A stretch of 64,000 nt of DNA from Aldrovandia affinis (GCA_029706075.1 JAINUG010000055.1:2046001-2110000), one strand, 5' to 3'. Shown: positions 1-11,948, numbered from the stretch's first letter. Notes: generated by a model not told the origin, from the letters alone. Numbers and translations are program-made.

Positions 1-2612
1 ACAACTCTATCCACAATCTCAGAAAAACGGTTCTACTTATTTTACTATAAATAGATTATTTGATTGTTCTCATAAGTGTAAATGTTTCTGATCCTATTGA
101 AAACTCTCATAAAGATTCAGCATATAACCCCTTACAGAAATAACCGTGACACGACGGTTCTCCGTATCCATTTATAACTTTTTCACCAATAAAACCCCTA
201 TTTTAACCACAAAGAACCATACACATATATATTTTTATATACACAGAACCATCAACACATGAATAGAATTCCTTTAGAACCACTTTCAACAATGGAAATA
301 CATAGTCTATTGCGCTTAGTCCTTCAACTCTGGCGCAACTTATATTTTTCGGAAGTTTATCATCGTCCTGATTACAAAAAAATCGCCAAATTATGTAATA
401 ATGGGAAAGAATAATAATGTCACTTCCTTAAATGTAGCCTATTCATCAAAACCAAGTACAAAGATCTCACTTTTTATTTGGTGAGATCGGAGGTTGTTCG
501 ACTGAGGAAGTTGTCCAAATAGACAAAGACTAAACGTTTAAAGGTAATTTGTTGTATTTAAATAAAACAAGCATACATTTAATTTGGTTTCAAACAAATG
601 TATTTATTCATTCATTTCAATTTCATTTTGGGAACAGTTACAAAATGCAATATCATTTTTTAAAGGATAAAACGGAAGACAAACGCATGTTTAAAAAAGA
701 AATTGTCACATGTTTCCAAATGTATCTCCATCTCTAAGATCTTTGGTTTTATTTGAATAGATACACGCATAGTTATAAACATATGAATCCGCTTCGACAC
801 AATGCATTGAAAACAAACTTTCAAGAAATTAGTTGAATGTTCTTGACCACAGAAACTATGTGTTTGCCCATTCCAGCAGCACATGATTCAAGAGCGCCTA
901 TCGGTAAATTGTTTCCGTTCATTTCTAAATCTTTGTATGATGGAGCCTTGACAAATTAATTATTAACAAATGCCTTTAAAGTGTTGATCAGCAACGAACT
1001 TATAGGTCGATGTAACGATATTGGGCCTTTTTTTAAAACATCCATTGCTTTCGGTAAAGAGCAAGGTAGCCTACAATATTACAAATTGAATGACTGCATT
1101 CTTTATTTTACGGAACTGTAGCAAAGCATTTGGTTAATAACTGGGAACTTGGAGCGATAATACATAGCCTATCTTGCTTTTTTCCTTGTCTTTTTATTTA
1201 AAACGATTTCAGTCATTTTTACAAAAACATAAACTAGGCCTACGGATCTACCGTTTTCATGTTCCGTATTCGAAAACAAACGTGAGCAAGAAACACGCCC
1301 AGTGACAACGACTTGTCAAAACCAGTTTTTTGGTCGCAATGAACGTCAGCTCGAGGCACACGCGCCAACACCTACCTGTCACACAAACACACACAAACGC
1401 ACAGCGACGTCAATAACAGTAATAACAAAAACGTTTAAAAAAAATTAACCACAGACGATGAATTGTCATATAGCAGGAAAATAGGTGATTTAGAGGGAAA
1501 TGAGATCCTGACACTTGTATCCTAATTATTTTCCATAAGACTTTCACACATTTATTTTGAAGTATCAAATATTAAGGGCACTGGCAGTAATTCAAAACAA
1601 AACATCGATCTGCTTACCGACGGTATGATTTGGACTGGAATAAGGAATTCAAATGAAATCCCCTTATCTAAAATATCGAAATGATGGACAGTGCAACATA
1701 TTATGTAACATATGATATGGTGTGACTGATCTTCAAAGCGTTGAGGCATTATAAAACATAAATATCCCTGAAATAATTAAAAGACAATTATTTTGTATGT
1801 TTTAGTGTGTGTGTTCACTGTGGCAAAATAGCAACTACTTTCCTGCACTGAGACTTCCAATTGATGGTGCATTATAGGATTTTAGTCCACTTGGGTGCTA
1901 TAGTCCGACAAAACCTCATATTGTTATTTGTTATTTATGATATATCGCTAGGCGTGAGCATTTTATTAATAGAGTAAATCACTAATGTTATTTTCGGTCT
2001 ATAAGCAAGTTACCCTAACTAATTAACTATCTAGCAATGCTCAATAAACCAAAGTCCATCGCATAATTGTTGCAATGTTTTAGTATTTTAATAGCCAATT
2101 TGTGTAGGCCTACAGTGGATATACCACATTTAACAATAGGGGGAACGAAGTCACTTGAAAACGATTTGATGGGAGTTTGATGGAAGACACTGCAATGTAA
2201 CTGTAGCCTCAAATGGACTGGATTGGGTATCACACTGAAACGTTTTATAGCTGAACGCGTGTAGAGTGCATAACAGTCTTAGTTTTCAATCGTATAGTGT
2301 TTCTCTTTCACGCCGTACAGATTTACACTTTGATGTAAAATAATTCTAAACTTTTGAGTCGCTGAAGGTCAATTTCAAGGCACTCAGTTTAACCGGTTCC
2401 TACATTAAATTCCCGAATTCAAACGGTACACGCAGGGGCGCGTTTTGTTCTTGAACATAATTTAGTAACATGAGCTGACATAAAACACTTCAGAAGACAT
2501 GTTTTCACGGTGTAGGAAATATTGAATATTGAACATTAAAAGCACAACCTTCAAAAGGAAACATTATTTTCGGACCGGCATGTTGGTAAATTGATCGATT
2601 GTGCATAGCGTG
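1..2612. other. 3' flank of the Hox gene, no gene seen
   Basis: AT-rich, apparently single-copy sequence downstream of the Hox gene (which runs right to left). I see no convincing coding region: the short open frames carry no recognisable domain. There is no clear transposon either, in contrast with the right-hand 55 kb. Beyond the 3' end of a Hox cluster, retinoic-acid and other long-range enhancers are common in vertebrates; one weak DR5-like motif is listed separately. Confidence 0.6.
2366..2382 (+). promoter_or_regulatory. weak DR5-like retinoic acid response element candidate
   Basis: A perfect AGGTCA half-site is followed after five bases by AAGGCA, which keeps four of the six consensus positions. 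It lies about 0.75 kb past the Hox stop codon. Group 1 Hox genes of the A and B clusters are known to have DR5 elements on their 3' side, which is the only reason to list it. One imperfect half-site makes chance likely. Confidence 0.15.
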
Positions 2613-2618
2613 TTTATT
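2613..2618 (-). terminator. candidate polyadenylation signal of the Hox gene
   Basis: TTTATT on the plus strand reads AATAAA on the coding strand, about 0.52 kb after the stop codon. It is followed by T-rich sequence. Other TTTATT hexamers exist further left, so the true mRNA end is not fixed by sequence alone. Confidence 0.3.
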
Positions 2619-2914
2619 CCACAGTCCAAGTTGAGGCACTGGTATACAAACGCAAGTAATTAAACAGGTTGCCCTCCTGCCTGCTGTTTCCCCTTGTGGG
2701 AATCGTGGAAAACACTGACCAACACCCTGATATTAAAAAGTGCAAATGTACATTTATAGTTAAATCACAATATTGTTAAACTGATTGTTTCAAATACTAA
2801 TTTTCTACTTTTTTAAATATATGTACACAATAACTTCCTTTATGCTCTCTGAACAACATGCAACTCTAAATAGCATAGCATACGGTGGATTACTAATAAT
2901 AAGCTAATATATGA

Positions 2915-3095
2915 CTGGAATAAATCAACATTTGTCCTTAACTTTCACTTAAATGCGCGTAACCTTTTTTCCTTCTCAAGAACTTCACAAGTTCATTTTG
3001 GTGATTGCTGAACTCGCCTAACATTGGTTATGAAGAAAAGAACAGATGTTTAAATGAAAGTCAACGCTAAGGACAAATGTTGATTGAATCCAGGC
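2915..3095. mobile_element. palindromic MITE in the presumed Hox 3' UTR
   Basis: The two ends are inverted copies of each other: CTGGAATAAATCAACATTTG at the left, and the complement of the right end reads CTGGATTCAATCAACATTTG. The match continues for about 40 bases with one 6-base bulge, ending in CTTTCAYTTAAA on both sides, around roughly 95 bases of centre. Size, symmetry and lack of coding point to a miniature inverted-repeat element. A shorter related piece appears near 30160-30200 (TTTGTCCTTAA followed by GACTTAAATG). It begins about 40 bases past the stop codon, so it would be transcribed as a long hairpin. No clean target duplication was found. Confidence 0.55.
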
Positions 3096-3133
3096 CATAA
3101 AGTATGTGTATGTCAATCAGTCTAAAAAAGTCA

Positions 3134-3627
3134 TCATGACATGGTGGCAACAGAGGCATTACAACAGACCTCTGTTTGTACTGAGGGTGCCGAGTCACTA
3201 ATTAGAGAGTCAAGAGGCAAGGTTTGGCGTGGAGGAGGGGAGGGGGCCGGCGAGGAGCTGGTGTCGGACTTGTCGGACGGTGAGTCCTCCAGACCACTGC
3301 CCGACGAGGCCGGGGCCCCAAGCACAAGGCCCTCCCTCTCCCTTTTCTTCTGCTTCATCCGTCTGTTCTGGAACCAGATCTTCACTTGCGTCTCATTGAG
3401 CTGCATGGTGCTGGCTATCTCCACGCGCCTGGCTCGTGTGAGGTATTTGTTGAAATGGAACTCCTTCTCCAACTCCGTCAGCTGCTTTGTGGTGAAGTTG
3501 GTCCTTGGAGAGCCATTGATGGGATATTGCCCGCTTTGTGCCAGATTCTTGCAGGGGTCACTTTCGCTGTCCATGCCAATGCCCCTGCTGAAGTATTTCC
3601 CCACGCTGGCCCCAGGGAATGGCTTCG
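3134..3627 (-). CDS. hoxc1: Hox paralogue group 1 homeobox gene, exon 2 (homeodomain exon)
   Basis: Encodes residues 209-372 of a sequence-specific nuclear transcription factor of the labial/Hox1 class, which patterns hindbrain and anterior trunk. The 60-residue homeodomain is at residues 246-305 (3338-3517) with [20 protein letters not shown], a helix 3 of [13 protein letters not shown], and the DNA-contacting Gln50 and Asn51. TNFTTKQL and the [20 protein letters not shown] end are diagnostic of group 1. The acceptor is TTTCATTACAG before 3627; it adds two bases to the split codon, exactly matching the donor of exon 1, and other nearby AGs are in the wrong phase. The tail (306-372) is rich in Ser and Pro, ends ...SVATMS, and the stop is TGA at 3134-3136. 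Odd: about 45 residues separate the hexapeptide from the homeodomain, where roughly 20 is usual. Group 1 is certain; cluster C is inferred from the absence of Hox2 in 55 kb upstream, with D second. A or B is less likely. Confidence 0.93.
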
Positions 3628-4313
3628 CTGTAATGAAATTTAATTTGAAATATATGTAAATATTAGCAAGGAATTATATTAACAAGCACTAAATTAATTT
3701 GCTAGATGCATTAACTAGGCCAAATGGAAAATTATAAAAGGATAGAGAGACAATACATAAAAGGTATGTTTTTAGAAGAACTGTTTCAATCCCCGTAGGA
3801 GAGCAGGCCAGTCACATCACTGCAACATCCTCAGTCAACTTGGGGGAGGGGGGGCACATGGTAGCATGTCCTACATAAATACATGGACACAGCTGCTACT
3901 TCTTTACAGCCTGCAATCCACCAGCTGAACTGTGTGCAGTGGCTGAAACTGGCACAGTTGATGCAGGAAGATTGCAGGTGCCCAGATCAACCAGAGGTGT
4001 CACTATTGAGCAATGAGGCCAGGGATAACCTACTAATTGAAACCCCCATCCCTGTCCCACCCTACTCCCAATGTATGCATTGCCTTATGCTTATGCATCG
4101 GAGCAGACCCCAGACCACATTTGACAACGTGACATCAGAAATCCATTCTGACCTTAAGTTGCATCACTGAATAAAAAAGGTTAGGATAGTTTAACAAAGA
4201 AAGGGTGTAATACTTTGCTTTTGGTGAATAGACCTTTCAGAATTTTCGATTTAATGTATTTGTCAATAAGTCCAGTGGCAGTTTCGGTAAATTAGGTACA
4301 TTACCTACCTTTT

Positions 4314-4383
4314 TATATTTTGATATTTGATATTATATTTATATTTTAATATTTGATATTATATTTATATTTTAATATTTGAT
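4314..4383. repeat. AT-rich tandem repeat, about 31-bp period
   Basis: Just over two copies of a unit containing TATTTGATATTATATTTATA follow each other inside the Hox intron. This is simple local duplication with no coding content. Confidence 0.7.
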
Positions 4384-5784
4384 TCAAAGTGGACCTTTTA
4401 ATGCTCTTGTACAGGGGGTCTGGTGTGGCAAAATCCGCCAGTACGTTAACACCTGGTCAGTTACAATTTCAGCAACTGGGAAAATAACCCCTGAATTATC
4501 ATTCAAAAACGGCAAGAATCGTACAGATAGATGTTCTAGATAGGCGTATCCATTAAAAACCCGAGACAGGTGTGAAATAGACACTTATGTGTGATTGGCA
4601 CGTTTCGGGATAAAATAAACAAGTTAGTTCCTTAAAAACATTATCCTAACATTATCCTAACGGACAAACACATTTCAAGATACGAGTGAATATCAAAGAA
4701 AACACTTTAAGCACGGAAGACACCATTATGTCTACTTTAAAAAAGCGCATAATGTTCTCATTGTGTGCGTTTAGATTAAATGAGTTCATACTCATTCCGT
4801 CGTTTCCCCAAATAATGGTTAGAATCACCAACGGTATCACCCTTCTCCATTCCTCAACTGTATGTACGAAAATGACGTTGTATCTGTCCACAAGTACATC
4901 AGGGGCAGAATAACGAGGGCAGTTGACCCTATTCATACATTGAGAATTGAGAAATTGCGAGCTGTCTGCGTTACAGAGAATGACACCCCTCGTGAGCGTT
5001 AGTAACTGATAATGGCCACCTGACAGAGTACATTGACATTATAAAGCTTTTCGTGCACGTTATGACTAGTTAAAATCTGTCACAATGGGAAGGGGGGGTG
5101 GTTCTCTTACAAGGCATTTAATGTTTATGCTCTACAAAGGTGCTTAATGGGAACACAAGTTATGTGCTGATACTGATGCGCGGAGGAGGGGGGGGGGGGA
5201 ATCCACTTCAGCAATCTAATGGAAACATAATGGGTAATACGAGCTGTCCTTCAATTGCCTGCCAATGAGTTAGAGCCAGTGGCCGTTTCCATTATAACGT
5301 CGATGCAGATTTTCATTCGCGGATTAAAACATTTGCTCCGAGAACAATGCCTGCGAAGTGTTTTCATTCGCTCCATTTGCATGCTCACGCTGAGATGTTA
5401 ACTTTCATACGCGTTTTGTTGATTTATGTAAACTGTGCAAAACCAACTAAGATTTTAGACGTCTTTAAATGCTGGACACGCCTACACCCCCACCTACTAA
5501 CACCCGTTAAGATCAATCGAAATGATAAATGTTTACATCTTATCTCGTTATTTCAAATGTAGGCCTACCTAAATTGAGATCACATTTTAATTGTATAATT
5601 TACAGTTATGCTGAAGTACAAAAAACAATACACGTAATGCCTTTTTAAAAAAACAACAACAACAACAACAAAAAAACACTTAGGCACCCACTGATATACA
5701 ATACAATGATTATGATTACTGTGAAAATCAGATTTGTCAAGTATTTGGTAGGAAAAAAACCACGCCATTGTGGCGAATATGTTG

Positions 5785-5855
5785 AGCTGAGAGAGAAAGG
5801 GAGAGAGTGAGCGAGAGAGGCCGAGAGACAGAGTGAGACGGAGGAAAGGAGGGGG
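5785..5855. repeat. GA-rich low-complexity stretch in the Hox intron
   Basis: Purine-rich GAGAGA runs interrupted by single pyrimidines. Reading frames through it are artefacts of composition. GAGA-type tracts occur near Hox promoters in general, but nothing more can be said here. Confidence 0.6.
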
Positions 5856-7278
5856 GTCGATACTCATTCGTTCAGTCGCCTGGGCACCCAGCCCATAGAT
5901 ATTCAGATACTGTCAAGATATAAATGAGGAATGTAGCACTAGAAATGAATAGCCTTGACACCGAGAGAGCAACTCTATGGCTAATTGGAAGTTATCGTTC
6001 GATTACGTTAGTAGCCTATATTCCATAGTTCAAACTTAAATATATTCATTTATTCTCAACATTAATTAAAATCCCCAAATCGAAAAGCGTTGCTTATTGA
6101 TACTACCTTGACTCCCATGTTGGTAATTTATACAAGATGCAATTTCACAACACTGGGCCTATATTTTCAAATGTTCAAACGAGCGCAACACTGTAGCAGT
6201 ATTCGGCCTATCTCAACGACTTGTTCTCAATTTGTCACAATTTCCTGGTAGGACGTTTATCAGTGAGAAAAACTGTTGGCCATAACTTTTAATAGAGCAG
6301 TTATTTCGTTACATATACAACACATTTGTTTATTTGAACGTTTAGGGAATACTTTGGCTTAAACAAAACATAATTGTTATTTTAGACAGCAGTAATTCGA
6401 CCTCTTTTGTCATAGAAAGTTGAGACCAAACCATTTTAAGGCCGATTTAATGATCAAATAATGAGCTTCATTCGAACTAAAATCAGCAGGCTAATTACGG
6501 GAAATTCATTATTATCCTATATATTATAATTCAGATTGACTTTCTCATGGAAATAGAGCAGTACAATACGGTACACCTAAACTTACTGCCTTAAACATTT
6601 CAGATTAGCTCCCAAGTGTATCCGTCAACCCACCCATTCATTCCTGTTTGTGCAAAATTATGAACATCTCCGTTATTACGATAAACCAATCAATTTTCCT
6701 GAATACAAGGCCCTCGACTGAACTGCCATTGGACGATTCGTGTTCTGCGTTACAGGCAATACATGTAAATAACAAATATACGAAATGGAGAAGAGTCAAT
6801 GGCGGATATCAATTGCATAAAATGTAGCAGGACAAGGTTGCAACTTATACCTGACTGGCAGACAGGACACACGGCCTAGCCATTCAGTCGTATACACACA
6901 TGTGCAACGAAAAACGTAACAACACTGCTTCTATCGCCACCATTGACCAAAATATAATGTTTAACAACATCCTGGTCACGTGCCGATGCATCATACCAAC
7001 CACTTAAAGGCAAGTCGTTTCGGTGAAAAACTGTTTTCCAATTTAAAGGGTTTATTATTTAGGCCTAAGTTCTATCATAGTATCTGATAAAGCTGTTAAT
7101 GAAATCCAAAACTAAAGGACCTTCTTAACGTCATATTGGGCTTTTCTGGAGTGAAAAAACAATTGCCCATACTCCTTATATCACTTGAAAAGTGAATGTC
7201 CATGCATCAGTGTCCTTTGAAAACTAAAAAAAAGCTCAGTATGGCTTGATGCAACACAAGCGCACAATCTATATTTGC

Positions 7279-7316
7279 ACCACTAGGGCCGCAAGTAGGC
7301 CACCTGGCGCGGAGGG
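7279..7316. promoter_or_regulatory. paired CTCF-like motifs in the Hox intron
   Basis: CCACTAGGG (7280-7288) matches the first nine positions of the core CCASYAGRKGGC. Some 15 bases on, CCACCTGGCGCGG reads GCGCCAGGTGGCC on the other strand, keeping AGGTGGC. Two partial matches so close, about 0.5 kb from exon 1, suggest a possible insulator site. This is motif matching by eye only. Confidence 0.25.
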
Positions 7317-7778
7317 CATCAGGAGTTCAAACATTTAACCATTTCATTTTTCAGACCATCTATGTGGCTTCTGTAACCGGCGAGACTGCTGTTTGATCGG
7401 ATGATTCGTTTTCTTGCGTTACGTATACACATAAGTTGTAGCCTAGGCTACTGTGTTTTGGAAAGCATGTGTCCCATCTACTGTAAGGAATGGAGAAAGG
7501 AGAATGGAGTTTATTATGTGTTCCTTCAATAGCATTGCACGAACCAGGAGAACGAAGATGGATGGACACGTTTCCTGTTCTTTCGTTGTTCTCATCACAA
7601 ATGATTATTTAGTTGTTCCCTCTTGTAAAATTCACGCCAGGTCAATGTGTACAGTGCGCGCAGTACAATTGTATCATTTTAAAATACTCGAAGTTATGCA
7701 CATCTAATTGGCGCAGGCTAAGTGCCACCCACGGCGTTGTGGACATGGAATTCACACGTTATACCCTTATTAACTTAC

Positions 7779-8403
7779 CTGTTCTGTGCTGGTTGCGTTT
7801 AACTTTCATCCATTGGAAAGTTTTGCTAATGTAACTGTTGTCAGGTTGAGGATGCTGACTGACGTCGTCCAGGTGACCGGGGCTGCTCGTGACTGTCAGG
7901 TGAATCTTTGTTATTTCCCGAGAGCGCATCTGAGAGTGCGTCTTGAGTGACCCCAATCCGGAGTGCGGCCCTGAGAAGTTCATTGGAATCTCCTTCGTGG
8001 ATGGGTATCCGGATCTGCTGAAGTCCAGCTCCGGGACGTTGGGGTAGGAGGTTGCGGGGTGAGAGAGGTGAGGACAGGTTGCTGTGGAGGGGTAACCCTG
8101 ATTGTGCGTGAAGGTGGAGGCAGTCCCGAAGGCTATGTGTAGGCTCCCCGCGGGGAAAGCGTCGCTCGTGTTCGCAAAGCCATAGTGCTGTGCAGGAGCA
8201 GAGGCGGTACTGGGGAATGGAGAGACACGGTGCTGCAGGGGAAACTCCGTGCCAACGGCATAGCGCCCTTCTTCGCTACCACAGCTAAATTTCGAACTTG
8301 TTCTCTGGTCTAAGTGTGGTAGCCTGGCCTCCGCTGCAAGGTAACCCCCTGAGTACTCTGCGTTGTTCTCTCCGCCACAAATTAACTCTTGGTACGAATT
8401 CAT
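7779..8403 (-). CDS. hoxc1: Hox paralogue group 1 homeobox gene, exon 1
   Basis: Encodes residues 1-208 plus one base of codon 209. The start is the ATG at 8403, giving MNSYQEL; the frame stays open further upstream, but with no other ATG. MNS at the start is typical of group 1 proteins. The middle is rich in Ser, Pro, His and Tyr, as in Hox transactivation regions. The Pbx-binding hexapeptide lies at 195-200 as TFQWMK followed by VKRN; group 1 normally has Asp or Glu before the Trp, so Gln197 is unusual. The exon ends ...QHRT-G at GTAAGT (donor 7778-7773). Joining to exon 2 restores Ala209 and the reading HRTAKPF, like the KTAK or KTGK of relatives. The full product is 372 aa against about 300-335 for human group 1 proteins. 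Splice phase and motif order make the gene model firm; the letter of the cluster remains open. Confidence 0.9.
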
Positions 8404-8760
8404 TCTGCTTGCTTGTTTCGCGTCCTTTTGACGCTCAGTCCTCCCCGGCACTTATTCACGCATCACTTATTCGGTGCACCGACCGAGGGGGAAACAAATA
8501 TTGCTTGGAAATTCGATCCGTGATTGAAAGAGATGACGTGCCCTCTCAGTTTTGGCCAATGGCACTCTGCCCCCTCCCTTGTTAGCGGACGGTTTACTTT
8601 GATGAGCTAACTCAGGCTACTTGCAATTGAACTCACTTGCAAAAGCAAAGCGAAACAAACGGCTGCTGAGTTTCAAGACACTTGGACTTAACTGTTCAAT
8701 TTTCTAATTATTTTGCAGGCTGCCTGCTCTATCTGTTCGTTTCATCCACGATGGATCTTG
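8404..8760 (-). promoter_or_regulatory. presumed 5' UTR and promoter region of the Hox gene
   Basis: Sequence directly upstream of the start codon. It holds GGCCAAT at 8554-8560, a CRE-like ATGACGTG at 8533-8540 and TGATTGAAAG at 8521-8530, the last resembling Pbx half-sites. No clear TATA box stands at the expected distance, which is common for Hox genes. The transcription start cannot be placed from sequence. Confidence 0.4.
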
Positions 8761-9400
8761 TGCCTGTGTTTCCAGAGAGGCACACATAGGTGAGTTTATT
8801 ATGGTAAGCGACCACACACTCACAATTAGCCATCATATATGCACTTACAGGTTAATTACTACAGAACACACACACACACAGACACACACATACACACGTT
8901 ACGAAAACTGACGGCCTTTATTTTGTTTGTGTTCAAAATATAGGGTTACATATATTCTCTCTATTTGTAAATATAAGCGTCTGTTCCCTGCTGAAAACAC
9001 AGACATCACATTGCAGATCATGTTTTAGGCTTTGATTGTGTACGCTTGCATATACAATTAGGTATATTAAGAACAAGGTGTAGGTACAGATTATACATGG
9101 ACCTCTTGACATAACTAATAGTCAAGAACAATTTGCATTCTGAAACTAGCCTAATCAAAATCCATGTAATGATTCATAAATCACGTGGGATCCATGTAAA
9201 TAGTGGTAGGGTGAAAATATGAACATGAAACGTCGCTAACATTAACCTGCGCTGTCCAATTGTTTTGAGATGATGCGAAACGAAGGGTCAGGTCCCATCC
9301 CCGAAATTCGGTTTATATCAGAACGGATTAAAAACTAGGCAGTTGTATTTCAACTTCTCAGGTCTTCTAGATGCCAAAGCCCATATATAGCCCATATAAG
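8761..9400. other. intergenic, no gene; short CA-rich stretch
   Basis: Apart from an interrupted CA tract at 8866-8897 I see nothing recognisable. It is the last repeat-poor stretch before transposons begin. Confidence 0.6.
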
Positions 9401-9402
9401 TG

Positions 9403-9506
9403 TGGTTCTGTGTGGCTCGGTAAGTAAAGCATGGCGTTAGCAGCGCGTAGGTTCACTACTGTAAGTCGCGTTGGATAAAAGCGTCTGCTAAATGGGTTAT
9501 ATTATA
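9403..9506 (+). mobile_element. degraded tRNA-derived SINE with L2-type tail
   Basis: GTGGCTCGGTAAGTAAAGCATGGCG resembles the A-box part of the SINE at 45921-46068. After a deletion it ends in GTAAGTCGCGTTGGATAAAA then GCGTCTGCTAAATG, the tail shared with the L2 LINEs of this window. Confidence 0.65.
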
Positions 9507-9509
9507 TAG

Positions 9510-10565
9510 GCTACGTGAGCTCTGCGTGGCCTGAGGCCTGCACCTTACGTTATATTCGCTGTTATTATTTTTCGTAGTGCATGTCTTCCTTTTACATGTA
9601 CATTAGCTAACTACACAATATAAACCAAGGAATCGCACTGAACATAGGACTATGGACTAGAGATATAGCAATAGCAATAGTTATCAAACAAATAGTACCT
9701 CTACTTTCATGACTTGTTCTTCCGACAACTTTTATAAAGTGGGGATAACTAGAGGATAGTACTGGTTTTGATTAACATACATACGACGTACAGACATGTC
9801 GTGAAAATGCATCATCAAGACACCGGTCTGCATAGTTTGCCGCTGAAGTCATGGCTCATTCGCTTCATTAAGGTGACTTCAACAAGGCACTCATCAATAC
9901 ATACGTCGTTATCTTTTAAACTGTGGCTTTAAGGTCCATCTAATAAGGCGTGGTTGTTAATACTCCACAATTGCGGACACGGCTTCCGACCTCCTGCATT
10001 AACAAGTTGTGACTCATAAAATATTAAAGCTCTTAGCCCGGTATCGATTTTATGCGAAGTTGGTCGATGGCGAATTCGCTTTGCATTTTAATTCCCTGGA
10101 GCGGACTCAAACGCACCGGCACGCACATGGTATAGTATCCTCATTTGTTTAATTCCACGGAACCTTGTAGGATCATTAGCATGCGCATATGCTCATCCAT
10201 ATATACCCCACAATACACGTAGGGCCTATCCCTTCTGAACACACACAGACACGTGCGTCAATGACGTTTAGCTTCCGTACAAACAGTAGGCTACTTAGCT
10301 TTCAAACATGCAAAGCCCGGTTAACCTTTGCACCCCTGATCTCAAATTCGTGCTCAGAAGTCAGAAGTCCCAGTCACCTTTTTTTGGTTCATAGGTCATT
10401 ACAAGCATTACCAGAATTGTTACATTTCCTGCTGATTATAGAGCCCCGTTTTCCCGTTTGACCAAAAAACAACAACCAAATAAGGTTATCATGTCCACAT
10501 GCATGACGGTGATATGTCCTTACCAGTAGTAGTGTCAATGTTCAATGATGGCATATGGTCAGTTT
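9510..10565. other. intergenic, nothing recognised
   Basis: No coding region, repeat family or RNA gene is evident. The 90-residue open frame near 10189-10461 has no domain and no coding look. Confidence 0.55.
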
Positions 10566-10574
10566 GTGATGTGC

Positions 10575-10770
10575 TTAATACTTGCACAGATCAGGGCCCA
10601 TATATATGAAGCATTTCAGAGTAGGAGTGCTGATCTAGGATCAGTTTAGCCTTTTTGCTCATAATGGATGTGGTTAGGATATGGACAGGGGAAACCTGAT
10701 CCTAGATAGAGTAGGTTGATCCTGATCCTGATCCTACTAGAGTAGGCTCTGAGGAGTCTTTGTACACACG
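10575..10770. repeat. dispersed fish repeat (AGAGTAGGAGTGCTGATCTA type)
   Basis: Contains AGAGTAGGAGTGCTGATCTA followed by GGATCAGTTTAGCC, and further on TGATCCTAGATAGAGTAGG and repeated GATCCT. A related piece lies at 52080-52120. It looks like a small non-coding element with internal inverted bits, common in fish genomes. Confidence 0.5.
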
Positions 10771-11948
10771 GCCCCAGGTGTCCATTTCCTACAGAACAGT
10801 AGTCTACAGTAGTCTATCAAGAGCAGTCTTTAAAGTGGTAAAACTGCAAGAACACAGCTATCATAGCAGGCTTTCTTGCTGAAACCTGCTCAGTAAGATC
10901 ACATTGAAAAAAATGCCACGCTGCAGTTTTCTATAAAGGCCCTTTTGAAACACAACCCTACACTCTAAAACTCTATGTGATAGAACAACTCATGTTGTGA
11001 TATTCTTAACATATTACCGGGTGTAGTTAGGGACAACACAACACAGCATGGGCTGTTTTTAACACACATGTTTTAAGAGTGAAGTTAACAGACATGTAAC
11101 AGATAATGGCTCTACCAGGCCAGTTGTCAGAAAACATAATTGATGGGCCACTTCAAAAATATTTAAAGCAAAGGCTGTACATTACAAAAGGCTCCGACAT
11201 AAGGTAAAATACACTGTAGAACAATTGTTTAATTTCTCATTGTTTAATATCTTCCAGCCCCCACCAGCATACACTGTATACTGGTAAGTATTATGTTTTT
11301 GCTGTCAATGTATTTTATTTCCACAGCAAACGTGGCACACATGCCAACCTGTAAGAAGTGGATTCTTCAAAAATACGTCCACCTTGTGAAATAGGTGAAG
11401 GTGTACAAGGCAATATGGACAAACATGATGAAAGACAGCATTCAAACTGTCTTAACTAAAACTACATTCTTAACTTGTAGGAATTGTTATTGGACATCAG
11501 TGTTATCATCATTGTCACCATCATTATCATCATTATAGCCAATACCAGTGTCTCTCACCCATATTGATTCCACTGTGATAACTGATACAAAAAGATGTTT
11601 TGTAAAAGTACAATATTGTAGATAGGCAAAGCCAGAGACCATCTTTTCAGTGTTTCTAATGTAGATTGTAAGGCATTTCAGTTTAATCTGTGGTAGGTGC
11701 CTGTCAAGTACTATCTGACCACAATGCACTTCTAATATAAAATGTACCGTTAAGAATATTTTAGTTCATGGGCATGAACAGACCAAAAAGTGAAGATGAT
11801 AATCTGGCTATCTATTTACAGTGAAATGCCACTTTATTGTCACATAAATCAGTATAGAATAAGCATTTTTATATAGAATCAATCATTTTTGAAAACTTCT
11901 GTCCTCCACCACAGCACTCTTTTAGACAGCCTTTCCTTCTTAATATAC
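10771..11948. other. intergenic, nothing recognised
   Basis: AT-rich sequence without a supported gene. A short ATC/ATT-rich stretch (11508-11535) makes the small reading frames here. Confidence 0.5.

Larger units (their letters stand above)
3628..7778 (-). other. intron 1 of the Hox group 1 gene
   Basis: 4151 bases, GTAAGT donor at 7778-7773 and TTTCATTACAG acceptor at 3638-3628, phase 1. Most vertebrate Hox1 introns are under 1 kb, so this one is large. It holds an AT-rich tandem array (4314-4383), a G run (5187-5199), a GA-rich stretch (5785-5855) and CTCF-like motifs (7279-7316). I see no coding exon and no clear transposon inside. Its size and lack of repeats leave room for intronic enhancers. 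Confidence 0.85.

Noticed and set aside
3141..3659. 172-codon plus-strand open frame over Hox exon 2
   Set aside because: It is the antisense of the homeodomain exon; no domain of its own.
8404..8451. 16-residue N-terminal extension of Hox exon 1
   Set aside because: The upstream frame is open but begins at GTG (8451) with no ATG; MNSYQEL at 8403 matches group 1 starts.
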